Below, piece by piece: positions 37,701-52,700 of a stretch of DNA of 64,000 bases. The stretch is taken from the NCBI GenBank assembly GCA_002633005.1, contig NMRA01000320.1, positions 128,720-192,719 of the forward strand, given 5' to 3'. The stretch is from Phoronis australis. Its lineage: Eukaryota > Phoronida > Phoronidae. Made by a program: the position numbers and the translations under genes. The notes below the pieces were generated by a model that did not search any database, was not told the origin of the DNA, and saw nothing but the letters and a program-made list of their open reading frames with translations. The stretch's first letter is position 1, and each line of letters opens with the position of its first letter.

Positions 37701-40700
37701 TTGCGCATTTCAACAATGACATTCATTATATGATTTACAGTTAGCGCTGACTGCTTATCTATAATTTTACACTCACAGACTGTCTGCAGCAAACTTGAGC
37801 CCATATTGGATCATACAACTGGCTCATACTCGCCCCAATTGTAAAGTATGTGTGCAGATATGCAATCTACCCTATGCTAAATCTCCGCCTTTAAAGCTCC
37901 CTTGCCCAATAAAAAAGAAATGCAATGGCTTAACAGATGGCCACACAAGACAGTGACAGCGATGACTATGTTTACCTTCTCTTCTGGCGTAGACCCAGCC
38001 TGTAGTGTCTTTACAGCAACAGCGAGCCAGGAATCGGTGATCATTGCCTCTCCACCATACACGGTGCCGAATGCACCCTGACCCAGCTTGCGGTTGAGCA
38101 CCACATTTTCACGAGGTAACTCCCATTGGTCCAAAGTCAACCAATGGTCGTCTTGCATAAGGCCTAGCTCCTCCAGTCTTTGGCGAGTTTTCTGCACCTT
38201 GGCAACATACCTGAACAGATGCAGAATCTTCAGACATACCATGCTTTTGACAGAGATGCAGTGCTGATATCATCTGGCAAACTACAACATCATTACTCTA
38301 TAAGCACTATACCAAAGACGCAGGGGCCGTTCCAAGAAAACGGACTAAGCTAAGACTAACCTTAAATTTCAGGCAATTTTAAGATAAAACTTATTTGTCT
38401 CAAGTCAGCTTCTTGGAACGGGCCCAAGGTTCATAACATCAATATAACTGCAAGCAAATTAGAAACTATTCATTAGACAATCTGTTGGAAAATAGTTGCC
38501 TGACTCACCTCCTTACAATCAAAAAGACGATAACTGCTATGAATAACAGACACAGTCCCACACCCAGGACGTTGGCGACAACGATAGCTTCAGAGCAAGA
38601 AACTCCCAGCAGTGCACGGAACGATTCAATGCTGCACTTCTCTTGGCCAACTGATAGAAAAAAGTCAACAATCACAAGTGACTAGGAGATTAGCACAATA
38701 TTGTATTAAAAACAGTACTGACAAAAATGCATCTCTTTTGAGTTACAAGGCCTAATTACTAATAACCACTGACAACTGAAGTGACAAAGATGGTTCGAAA
38801 TATGTACTGAAGCGGTAATATCGATACCTGCTTTCCAATACAGAAAGGAACTCTAGACCACAGAACGCTAAGAAATTGGTCTCAACATTTTCCTTAGTCA
38901 AACTTGTCTCAACATGTTCCTTAGTCAAATTGGTCTCAACATGTTCCTTAGTTAAATTGGAAGTTATTTCAGGGTTTCAAATAAGGGACGAGGCTCTCAC
39001 AAGTTAGCTTGGCACGGCGTGTCATGTTACGTGTACAGCATGGTCTCAAAGACGAATGAACTGCCAGTTCTTTACAAATCCAGAAATCACTTCTGATCCG
39101 AGTAAGGAATAATTAAGTTGAGATCAATTTGATAGCGGTAAATGGTCAAAATAAAAAGTTTCCGTCTTGGACGCAATGCGAGTCTACAGTCACTCTGAAC
39201 AATAACTTTGTGACATCCTGAAAAGGAATTCATGTCTAATCAAGAGCTTACTTGCATTTTCTGTAGTCAGTATACGGGTGAGTATGAGCCATCACATAAG
39301 GCATTCAATTACTGGAAAATGGATCCCCTTTGACAAAAAGAGAAAGTTTAAATTTTAGCTTCAATAAAGGGAAGGAAAAGTGCTTTCCCATTTGCTCACG
39401 CACTAACGAACAAAGAACTGGGATCTATTCCATTGCCTCCTCATCGCGCCATCCGTATTACGCCCGCCCACAATCCCAGTGCTGATGCCACCTACTCATT
39501 TCGCTGCCGTCAGTAGGTTGCTGTCCGCTGTACCACTTGATTTTGTCTTCCAACATCAGTGGCTTGTCATCTGGGTAGNCAGGGTTTCAAATAAGGGACG
39601 AGGCTCTCACAAGTTAGCTTGGCACGGCGTGTCTCAAAGACAAATGAACTGCCAGTTCTTTACAAATCCAGAAATCACTTCTGATCCGAGTAAGGAATAA
39701 TTAAGTTGAGATCAATTTGATAGCGGTAAATGGTCTAAATAAAAAGTTTCCGTCTTGGACGCAATGCGAGTCTACAGTCACTCTGAACAATAACTTTGTG
39801 ACATCCTGAAAAGGAATTTATGTCTAATCAAGAGCTTATTTGCACTTTCTGTAGTTAGTATACGGGTGAGTATGAGCCATCACATAAGGCATTCAATTAC
39901 TGGAAAATGGATCCCCTTTGACAAGAAGAAATAGAAAGTTTAAATTTTAGCTTCAATAAAGGGAACGAAAAGTGCTTTCCCATTTGCTCACGCACTAACG
40001 AACAAAGAACTGGGATCTATTCCATTGCCTCCTCATCGCGCCATCCGTATTACGCCCGCCCACAATCGCAGTGCTGGTGCCACCTACTCATTTCGCTGCC
40101 GTCAGTAGGTTGCTGTCCGCTGTACCACTTGATTTTGTCTTCCAACATCAGTGGCTTGTCATCTGGGTAGTACCATCCCACCACATCGTAACTACCCAGT
40201 CCCTCTGACAGGTTAAACTGTTTTACATGGATAATGCCCTGTCGGTCTGCACCCTGGAACAAGATCTGACCCGACACACCCTGGAAGTTGGTTGCCTGCG
40301 AATAAGAAGAAACCATTAATACATTTGTTGTTATCAGTGATACCAATATTATCTTCATGGCCGTCAATGACCTTTTTAAAAATAAGCGGACACGTCATGT
40401 ACGTTACAATGGATTGTGGGACACCGGAAATCCAAAACAAAACGTCCACCGGAAATCCAAAACAAAACGTAACCAATCAATGAACACAGAGAATATCGAC
40501 ATACACCTCCTGCTAACAGGAGTAATAAACATAATACAAAGTACACAGCAAGACAAAATAAAAAAAAACATTGACCTTTGACCTTAGTCCTGTATTTGCA
40601 TTTACTTCCCCCAATACAGTCTTTGTTTTGCTGCTACTGATATTGGTTGTGTTTGCTGTTCTCTCATTGTAATTTCCAGACAAGATGGGCTAGTCTGAGT

Positions 40701-43700
40701 TTATAGAACCGAATAAACGTTGGAGACGCTTCTTACAGTCTGAGTAAAAATTGCATTCGAGGCATGTTTTAGGAAACGTTTCTAGTCTAAAGTGCTGGAA
40801 CGTAGAACACAAGTGAAGTTACAGTCATAGGAAATACCCATACTGTTCAAGACCTAATATTTCACAAGCTGCAAAGAGAAGCCTTACCCTTATGAAAAAG
40901 AAAGTGAGAATCTCACTGGATTCCAGTTAGATGATTCCAGTTAGATTCTCACTAAACCACTCATTATAGCTAGCCAGTGAGAACCCACTGGGAATTGAAT
41001 AGCTGGGGCATTCAGTGAGAAAATAGTGAGAAAATGTTATGTAACAGTGAGAATTTTGGTCTTGGGAAAATTTGGAGTGAGAAACCAGTGAGAATTTTCG
41101 TCTTGAGGAAAATTCTGAGTGAAAATCCAGTGAGAATTTCAGACTTAGAAAATTTCTGAGTGAGAATCCAGGAATTGCAAAAAAAGTTTGTAGCTAAAAT
41201 GCTAGTCCATGAACACATTGCAGGAAGACTCCATGAATGGGTAAATGGTACGAGAAGCGGCGAAATTGCAAGTTATCGGATACGATGGCTGGCATCGGTG
41301 AAGATCTGAATGAAAAAACTGATGTGTGCTAAATAATGGCCAACCCATTTCCAGCCTAGGAATCCAGTCCACATCAACCTGAATATGACAAGACCTGAAA
41401 GATTTGTTGTCTACCTGTAGGTGTTTCATGAATTGAGCGGTAGTGTTGTCTGAGTGAAGACTGTTGATCGAAGATGCGTCTTGGGCCAGTAGTTTGTCGA
41501 GAGCCAGCGCATACATCCACACAGCATCGTAGGCATAGCCCGCAAATTCATTCTCCCACCAGAAGATTCTCTGTAATTCGTCTGCCGACTGAGACAAGTT
41601 TTGCTTCTACAAAAAACAACAAAATTCACATATCAGTTAAAAGTGCAATAAACTAGCATCTTCTTTCAAGAAAACAACTTTTTACTTTCGTTACAAAACC
41701 GGTCTTATCTTGCACCTTTGCCTGAGAAGCAATGACAATTCAATATTGTTTCAGACAAGGCTTATTACCTTGCTTGTCATGGCGGGTTGGTTTCAGTCAC
41801 TGAAGAAGTAAAGCCTTCCGGAGAATAGGAGGCATTTTATTACAATCTATTTCAGTTTCAACAACACGTACGTGATGACACTGTTTTGAAAGACCAAATG
41901 CGTGTGGCTGGGAAGAAACATTTTTGTTTGCCACCAGGTCAGGTTTTACAGCATCTATTATGCAAAATACTAACAACATGACTGAACTGTGTCAAATAGT
42001 CTAACAGATGTCCAGGTGCACCACATACATCCATTTGATGAGGTCTCAATGACTAGATGAAACGTCAAATTAATATGAACTTTTTCATTTGTGCAGCGAT
42101 TGTCCGTTTTTTGACATCCAATTAAGGTACACAGGCCTTAATAGTGGAACGATATTGCACCACTTGATGACTCTTGAAAATATAGTGATTCCAAACTGTT
42201 ATAAGCTGAAATTTTCATCTGTACCCGCGGCAGTACTAACTAAACACAGAGACAGTGCAAATATCTATGTATACATATACAACCATTGCAAATGAACCCC
42301 AAGTGAGAGGCCTACCACACAATCAGTTTCAACAGTGAGGTGGTTCGGATCTACGCAGAAATGTTGGAGAGACTTTCATGAACACTTGAGTCAAATGCTT
42401 GGAAACGCAACTGAATATTGCTAAGATCTAGCCTGCCTATGGGCGTTGACAAAAAACAACACAAACGCCACCTAGTAGTGAAAGATATTACCAATTTGGT
42501 TACCAGCATAAGAGCACTACAAAGAGTGGATATGCACCCAATGTGTGCATCGCGTACTCAGAACAGGTACAAGGGATGATCTTTGTTTCAATCAGTTCCT
42601 GAAATTTGAATGCACACAAATTGTCGCAACATTGGTCGATTCATTTGTAGAGTTCTAAATAATGATTTGTCATGTCGCGTCCAGAAATATGACTGAATCA
42701 TTTGTCATCTTTAAGGTATTATACTAAATTTATATTTTTCGACCAAAACAATCATCGCAGCATTACAGTTTATACTTACCAGGTCAATTCTCTCTTTGTA
42801 AGCCTTCTTCCACCTGCCCACGGTCATGTTGCCGATGGCTTGAGTATCGTCGCTGTCGTAGTAGGCGGTCGATAATATGAAATGACCTTGGACAACAACC
42901 TTCATCTGCTTGGTATCACATTTCACAAACTCCTGAGACCGAGGTTCCCACACATGTGGCACGCCATTGTAATAGTCCGTGTCAAACCAGTCAAAGCGGA
43001 ACCAGCTGGGAAGAAACCACACGTAACCGTTCTGCGGAGTCATGCCCTAGTGGGGACAATGAAACAGGTTAGTGACGGTACTTATATTTTTTCAATTATA
43101 ATCTCTTATTGGAAATCTAAAAGCTATAGACAACACTGTAAAGAGCAACAAAAGCATGGTTAAACTTAAACCCCCAATAGGTGGCGTAGTGCGGAGTGTG
43201 AAACTGCTTCTAGACTGGACCACTTATTGATATAAAACTGGTTTTTATTTGTTGTTAACGTCTCTCAGAGACTAGATTTACAAGAATTGTCTAGATTGAA
43301 AGTCATCAAAGTACTGAAACTAGACTTTTTTCATGGTAAGGTATTGCAATAATAACAAGCTTCTTGTCTTACCATCTTGTAGGCTTCACAGAGCAGTGCC
43401 CGAGCGTGTGCCTCGTAAAAATCACCGATGATAATTTTAACATGTTTGGCACGGAAATCTTCTAAGTACTGAAAATGGAGAAAATTCACAATAGATGGCA
43501 TTTCACTAGTTGATGGGCACATAACACTTTGGATCCCTAAGATGGCATCTAATAAATATTACGAGGCACTCAGACCACGGAGCAGACACGGAAAATATCA
43601 AAATGGTTATTTACAGATGTTCAAGAAAATTTTTACCATAAACGCTTGTATATTAGAATGAGACATTTTCTTCAACTTAGGCTTCACAGTCAGGGTCTTA

Positions 43701-46700
43701 AAGGAAGCGAAAAATATACAAAAATGTCACAGTCCGTACTTTTGACAACAACAAACAAAAGAAGACAGTGTAACAATGCAGAAGTACCTATCGTTAATAA
43801 AGCTAATTAGTCACTGTAATTGTTAATAAAGCAGCTTCATGGAAAACATTAATGGCTCAAATTGGACAGCTAAAAATATGAAACTCCAACAAAAGATTAC
43901 AACTATCAACAGTCATAAGAATTCTACAAAAATACAAATTTGAATTAAAATTTGTTAAAACTGTTGTTCTTCCAATGCATGTTACGTCATCAATTATGCA
44001 TAAAATTTCACCATGGGTTGGTTGACAACAGAAAAATGCAAAATGCCCTAAAACGAAATAAAATATTCTTCTGCAGAAAATTGGACAAAGAAAAACTTTT
44101 CCTGTTAGTCATATTGTATTGGAAATTGAAAGCGCTTTGATCAAACCTGTTTGAGATCTGTGGTGTTTGTTAACATGTGCGGTAATTTAGTCATCTGCGC
44201 GATCTCTATGTTGTTCTTTTTGAACACATCCTGAAGAAGGGTGTGAAACCTCGTGTATTCTTTCCCGTCCGTAATTATGGTGCCAACGCGCTTCCACTTC
44301 ATACTCATAAAGAGTCTGGCGTAGACATTTCTGAAAGAGCAGAAAGCGTTGTGTTACACGCATGAACATGCAAGTCACACAGGTAACTAAAATTTATGAA
44401 TAAAACATGATAGATTAACACAGAAGTGAACTTCATAATATGGGCATGGCCATGTTTTTATATCGATTAATCCGCCAAGACACTGTGGTTTAGAGCAGAA
44501 CACAGGATGACGCTTAATACATACGAGTCCATGAGTTGATCATGCACACCGCGCACGTGCACTGGAGTGGTAGAGAACTAGGACGAGCAAATAAGCCGAT
44601 TTTTACAGTGTGCGCTATAGGGACTTGGCAACAGAATGCAAATTTCCCGCAAAATAGTGTGTAAATGGTAAAACCAATGCTTGATCATGAATTTGCGCCG
44701 TCAGTGTGTGAATAGTTTGGGGTGATTTGAACACGGAATATTTCATATCATTCAGGAACTTTGTCTCTTAGATCTCGGTATTAGTTCCGGACTGTATATT
44801 TTTATATCTTTACTGGCACCGACATTGAGATACACACTACAAAACAAGTGATAGAGCTTTTCAGAAATAAATGTTTTTTTGTTATCTCTGAAGTTTCAGA
44901 AACATTATAATTATAAACTTTTGGCAATTTAGTTGATGCGTAATAAAGAATATAAGGAGCCTCATACTCCCATTCACTTTGGGAAACTCACGTGTATAGG
45001 CTTGTTTAATCTGCCTACTTAAATATTCAAAATGGACGAAACCATGGCCTTGTGTATAACCAGGAACTGGATCAATGCAGACAATCATTGTTTCCACTAA
45101 TGAAGAAAACCAGCACAAAATTTGCACCATTTTACTCTCACAATCTATCATTTTGTAACAAGTGGCATAAGAAGTACTACAGTAAAATTTGGTCATGGTG
45201 GTATGGAAATCTAGATATCATCAACGGACTACTTGAACACTACTAGATTTGCAAATAACCCGATAACTAGCAGTACAAGACGGTGTATTTCCCACTTTGA
45301 CACCTAAAATGTGAGCAAGTTTTAACGGACGAACACTTTTTTATTTTGTTTAATCCGGTATATTCCTACATTGTTATTTCAAGCCTTTGCCATCAGACTA
45401 ATGAAAAAATGAAATGGTGACTTTTACATTGTTAAATGTGACGGAAATACTAAACATTCAAAACAACCAATGACTTATTATGGTATTTCAATGAACCATG
45501 AACACTAACCATGTTCACATGCTTAAGTTGATACAGGTCAGTAAATACAAGTGAATTTAAGGTGGATTTTATAAGTGCAGTCACAAGTCAATTTGAACTA
45601 TTGCTCTACTGGTCTCTGGCAAGAGGCGGCAATGCAAAATATCAAGAGGCAACTAGGGTCACGTTAACACAATTGACCTGTGTCTTAAAGGACCCATGAC
45701 CCCAAGCAGTGACCTGAGACGACTGACAGGGGCATTGCAATAAACTACATCTGCTGAATGTGCAATTGCATTAAGTTAATTTGAAATAATACTAAAAATT
45801 AGAATTAATTAAATGTCTACTAGTTTTCCCGAAGTGCTCAACCTGGTGGTTGTGATATCACAAAATGAAAACAAATGTACTCATGGGAGCTTATTTCACT
45901 CTTTTAGATCATACCTCTTTCATACACCAAAAAATTAAGGCAGAGAGTACCGTATACGCCATTACACATGAACATATAATCGCCGGAGGTTTACAATCTC
46001 ACCACAACAACGTGACGCGTATGTCCATCACTGTGATTGGCTGCTGATTGACCTTGACAATGAATGACCCCAATGAAATATCAAGCATGTTAAGGTAATC
46101 ATACACGTCATGTAGTGGCGAGACTGTGAACCTCACCAGAACAGCAGATAGCCATGTGCATCACATAGTGGTGAGATTGGAAACCAACCCAGACTTCCAG
46201 CGATTCCTACCTTACGGCATACACAGAAGTCTCTCTTTCACTTACAGTTCATACAGACAGTGAGCTCCCATGAGTGTACTAAGCTTACGTCTACAGAAAA
46301 CACCAAATGATTATCACGTGACACACTATATCATACTTACCCGTACTCGTTGATCTCGGGGTTGGTGCGAAAGAAGAAAGGATAACTTTGGCGGTTACTT
46401 AGCGACAGGGCCTCCACACTGTAACTGATGATGATGAAGTTGTAATGTTTCGCCACGCCGGCAATGGGTTCAGCCGTGTCAGAACATGCAGGACCTGTGA
46501 ACAAACGAACATAACAAGACCCTCCAGCACAGCATAGTCCGCAATATCGAGTTAGTCGCAGGCCTGTTCGGTAGGCATAACCACAGACGCTCATGAGAGC
46601 TAAATATGAATTGATTATTTCTCCGTAATTACCACATGTAATCCATCTTGAACAAAATCTCCAAGGCCAGGTGTTTTATGACTTGTGGTCTCAATGCACT

Positions 46701-49700
46701 GGCAGGACTACATACGGTAATACTATGCCGGACTCGTCACATCAATATAAGAAAAACGCCAGTCGGACTTTTTTTGTTTAAAAGCCATTTTTAACTGATT
46801 TTTATTCTAATAACAGATTTCACTATAGCTCCCAATACTAAAGGGCCTTTCATATAAACTTAACTCTGTTACGAGCGGATCATGGACTTAAACTGCGAAG
46901 TTAGTTGAATCATTCCTACCAGCTTCGGTAGTTAATGGCATCGAAGTAAAAGGTAGGTGACGCTGTCGTCATTGAAGTTACCACAAGGTAGCGCTGATGC
47001 ATCCTGTGCATGTTAAGATTTTTAATGTGACAATTTGAGAACATTTACATGTGCTAATTGACATAAAACTTATTTTTATTTGATTGGTGTTTATTCAAGC
47101 AAAATATAAGTAACTATTAGCAACGACACGTCCCATTAATTGTTGGCGATACCAGTGGCTCCTGACGATTGCGCACCACAGCGCTGATGCTCCACTGTTA
47201 AATCCACCTATTTACTGCAAAGTTAACTGGCGCTGTTAACTTTGATCCAGGACCAAAGCTAACCGTTTATACTGATTGCAACTCCCCAAAACATCGGCGC
47301 GTCGATAGTATGAAAGAGCCTTAATCGGTTCTGTTGTTAATAGGATGGATTGTTCACAAAAGTCAAGCACCAACATTCCCATAAAGATCGTAACCACCTC
47401 ACCATCAACACCGATTGTGAGACAGGCCTCTCATGGCGGTTCATTGGCAAATTGCCAGCGACTCCCAATCACACTAGAACTTGTCCTACTATAAACTAAT
47501 TCATAACTGAGCCAGTGGATGACTAAGATCCAAGTTTATAGAACGACAAGTGATAATTTCTTAGACACATCTAAACACAAATACTAAAAGGAAACATTGA
47601 AAGTGAAGATGAACACAAGTTACAACATTAAAATGTTACAAAATACATAACATACATAAATACCACAAATTCGTAAAACATACGGTATATACAAATACGG
47701 GCAGGTACGTTTGATATTAGGATAAAAACTGGGACAGTTGGAAATTTATCTCTCTGCATATCCATCACTATACGGTCACTGACCGTGACCAGATATTCAC
47801 AGTGTTCTCAGAAACCTGTTTGTAAACAAGCACTTGGTAATCTGAGACCACTGTTATACCAGGTCAAAACAAAAACAATTCTTTTGATAATTATGTGACA
47901 GGTCAACCAAGTGAGAAAGTAATTGCAAACTCATTCCAGTCAATATTTTACTGCCAATGATTCATGTGGATCAAAAAACTCAGCGCAAATATTTGAACTC
48001 GTTGGTACGTCATACGACCATAAAACAAACAATGAATCACATGAAATGAGTAGGTTTGCCCATGAGGACGATTGAAACACTCAAACTGCATTGTGTAGAT
48101 AGGAAAGTAGGAAAACAAAGATAGTCAACAGTTACTCAAGAGAAAACGTGTTCATGTGTACAGGATTTTCAAGTCATTCTAGTCTACCACTGTGGTGGAG
48201 GCTATCTCAGGTCTGATGAAATAGGTCTAGTGTACAAAACAGTACAATGCATTTATGCACACACATAGCAGCAGAACTGTTTAGTGGCCATCAATAATCA
48301 GTAGTCAGCTGCATATGAAGTGATCCTGAAACAAACACAGCCTAACTGCACGGCAAAAGATCACCAATTTTGGACAAAACCGAATGACACAATTGGTCTT
48401 TTCTTTTTTCATTTGTCAAAAGGCTCCTAGTGCTGTGCTACCCCAATAAAATTTCACTGCATTCTTTGGGAGTGTTAAGATCATTAAGATAAGTGAACTA
48501 TGGTATAAAGAAAGTTAAAACAAGAACGAACCAGTTCATTTTATAGTCCGGAATATCTAAATGGTCCGGAAAGACTATTGGCACTAACAGGTAATGGTTA
48601 TCACTGACAACCATCTGACAAAAGCATTGTAATCCCAATGGCTGAGAAGATTCATAACCTAGATACCATTCCTCTGAATTGTTAAAACCAAGAAATTTCC
48701 AATATCAAGGTCTGATTTAGAATCATGGTCCATTAAACTTGACAAACAAGCCTATTGTGTTGGTACACAATGCTGGGGTAGTAAGCAGGGTCAGAGGTTA
48801 CAGTCACACAAAGGAATCAGCAGTTGAATGTTAATAAGTCTAATTTTTTGGTGATAGCCTTTCATAAAAATACATCTTCAAGACATTTGCTGAATGTCGT
48901 TTGGAAATAGCGTTTCTTAAATATTGTTTAGCGTCAGGCTTGCTGCTAACAACATAATTGCTGGATTACGTGAGCTTATCAGATAAACGCAGACAATGAG
49001 AAAGCTGGACCATGTAAACATTGGTTTGCCAATTTTCTCCCCTTGCTGTCACTGTCAAACTGATAAAGACACCGCTGCAACCAGAGTTCTCAGTCAGCGA
49101 AATCGGAGAAACTCAGCCCACAGCGCGGGAGCGTAACGGTTGCTGATTGAGAAATGAGATGTAGCACCTAATGTAATATTGTTGTCATTACTCACAATTT
49201 CATAAAACTAAGTGATGCTAGCTACAGCATTCAACTTTTAAAAAAATAATAAAGCACTTATTTGGTGCTATTTATCACGAATGAAAAAATTTAATAATCT
49301 GTTGTGCTGTGTCCGAAATCGTGAGATTTTCCCATGTAGAATTTTACTTCCTAGTGTGGCCTTTACATTGAAGGTCGTCTTGTAGGATGTACTGAGTTCA
49401 GTATATAAGACAAATGTTATCAATGGTCTCCACACATGTAGCAGCAACAGGACATCAAGTGTTTGCCATTTCAAATTATCAGTAATAAACAGCACATGAA
49501 GTTTGTCTTATTTACTAAGCCTGCTGTGATAGGGTATGAAATATAGAGGGGATGGGTACCCAATACAAATCCAGACAAATGGAATCTTCCAAAAAGAAAG
49601 TGTTTTTAATTCATACAGGAATTACTAATTATAAAATACATCATAATTATCAACATTTAAAGCTAGAAAATCATTAATAATAATACTAATAAAAAACAGT

Positions 49701-52700
49701 GTTTACCCAGTGCTTGCTCAAATCTCAGCCAATGCTTATTTGGTGATGCCGAAAAAAACGACAATAAATCTTTACACTGAAACAATCAGTGAACTCCATT
49801 CCATCCATGGTTTTGTCATATGTAGTTCAATGCTGACATGCCATATTAGAAAATCAAAACAAAGGATGCCACTGCAACACACGAACCAAAACTAATGGTC
49901 TTCAAACATGGCACTGTATGGGGCTTTAAACTTAGCTCTTTTAATTAACAATAGACCTTGAAATTGCACAGCACCACTCCTATTCCAACTTATTTACCCA
50001 CAATGCATGCATGCTTCTTCCTTTGCCAATGTATTCATCATAAATTCACATCTTAATCAATATGTAATCCATCATTGCAATGCGTGTAAACTTGTATAAT
50101 CCTATTTCATTATTTTTTATCATTTCTAGTTGCAGTGTTGACACCAAGAAATTGACAAAAGGGCAAATACTAGTGCTGGATGTACTTTAGTTGTTAACTG
50201 GTTCATTACTGCCTGACATTTTGAAAAGAAAGACAGTCATGTGATGTATGTTTCTACTACACTAAATAGGAGAACTCAATCCAGGACGGGTGTATTGAAA
50301 TGGTGCACAGGTAAACACATGTATAGCCATGTTATAAACACGGTCACTTGATATAGCACCAGGTCTAGGTTGCATAAAACTTCAAAATTATCCGCTGGAT
50401 ACGTTTGATTGTTGCATGATGTCAGGTAGATTGTTCAACAATAACAACGCGACACGCGTTAACACGACGTCATTGTTGCTACACAGCGTAAAACTTTTAT
50501 GCAGCTGGGCCCAAGTGGCTCTCTAATATTTAAGCTCATAAAGATCAATACAATCGCCGGGAGGAAGAGGACGTGATTTCCCAGAGAACTGAGATGACAC
50601 AAGACATCGCACAGAGTCTACTCAGCCAGAGGAGAGACTATAAGCACGACGCCATAGCTGCGTAAATATAACTCACCAAGGATGCCGATGAACTTGTGAG
50701 TGGTGTTAGTAATGTAACTGATGAATCCTTTCATGACGACATCCGGTGAACACATCGTGTCCTTAATCTCTAGCTGCAGGTTGTAGTCCTTGAGTAAAGT
50801 AGTGTTCTCATTCACCAGATCCAGCGCCATCTGGGCACCTGCAGACAAAGCAACACATGAACATGGGCTTTGAAGAAGGTAGACCACTCCCTGAATAGGT
50901 AACTTATGTGCACCTTAGTAGTGATTATACGGCAAATGTGTAGATTTTAAAAGTACAATCTTGAAAAGAAGAGTTATACTTACATTTAAATGAAGTTAAA
51001 GTAAAAATGAACTGGTTAATTGAGCCAAAGAAAACGTGTGTAAGATCCATTTGGCCATAATACATACCACATAGAACAAGAAAAGCTTATTTCACTACTG
51101 TTGCAAAAACAAAACAAACTTTTGACACTTGCCATTGTGGGCACGGGAAAGTCTCACCATAACTGTAACTGCCAGTAAACAAGGCTCAATGTACTTTTAA
51201 GCACATAAATATATAGCATATAGAAGAAAACACATCACAAACACAACAAAACTAAGCGAAACAGTAATTTAGATATCAAACAATATTAGGAACAAAATTT
51301 GCTATGACGCAAAACATGACGGCGTTCTCCTGTTCAGTGACTTTACCAGACAACAGATAACATCTAGCTTCTTTGGTAACTGCAGTCATTTGTCTGGTAT
51401 GACAGCAGGCAGGCCAATTATCTACCAGGCTTATTACAGACCACATGTGAACACAGTCAAACCCAGAGCGAATTGGTACCTTCGGAAGGAACAGATTATC
51501 ATAACTTCCATTGTAGTTGGGTGATTTTGGTGATTCAAAAACTAAACACGATCAGCATTTGACAAAGAATTCAGAAATGCTATTGGTTTATGTTCAAATG
51601 TGCTATAACTTAACTTATATTTTTAACAGCACAGCCAGGATGGATACGATCTTACTGGAGATAAGAGCAATTATCGAACAAAAGAGAGCTGGCCCTCCAA
51701 CCATAAATGCCAGAATGGAGTTAATCAGTCGTGTAAGATATTGGCTACGGGTGTCATCTTCCCAACTTGTTGTTGGGCTATAGAATCGAACAAGTTGGGA
51801 TCAATGGGAAAACGCCGTAATGATAATGAAATTGACCAGTGCTCCGAATTTTGCGTCTGTCCGCGATTAAATAACCATTTATAGGTATACTCCTACGTTG
51901 ATGACTCTCACAACATTTTCAGCTCGTTGACCTACTGCGCTCATCAGACGGTGTTTGAACACCAGTAATGGATGTGCAGGGCAAGGGTACTAATGGGATA
52001 TACATGTTTCACCTGTTACTTTATCGCCTCTTCAAAAGACACAACCAGACATTAACATAATGTACCTGGAATAATGCCAGGAGCAATCCAATCTGTGCCC
52101 GTTACTGGAAACATGCCACCAAGATAGATAGTAGTTTTATTGTCCAGTTTCTGGGGTATCCATGACGACCAGTGGTCCCGGTTCGTCTTGAGCCAATCAC
52201 AGGCAAAGTTTTCTGGATGAACAGAAGATGGTGATGTGCTGAAGTTCTTCAGCATTGCCTCATACTGTTCATGCGTGAACGACATACGTGAGATCAAGTC
52301 GTAGGCTAGAGGGGCTTGTGTCTTCACGGCTGACCAAACATACTTGGTCATTTCATGCAGTTCAAAGTCGCAGTTTTGCGGCGCTTGTGACGGACTGCTG
52401 TCACAGGCAGGAAACTTCATTCTGGTGTAGTCACCACTGACAGACAGCAAGCTTGGCACATGACTGAAAAACAGTGTGGGTAGACTGGACGAGGTCCTCT
52501 GCTTCACGATTCTTGTCAGGTTGGACTTGACGTGGGTCACGTCGACATTCAAGTGGAGATTACGAATTTGCTTTTCCAAAATGCCTTGGTCAAATTCTGA
52601 AATGACAAGTTTTTATACTGTCAGTGTAACATTTAATTAAAAAATAGTGCGTTAAAAGTTTGAAACAAATTAAAGTAAAAATAAAGTCTCATTTTGTCAT

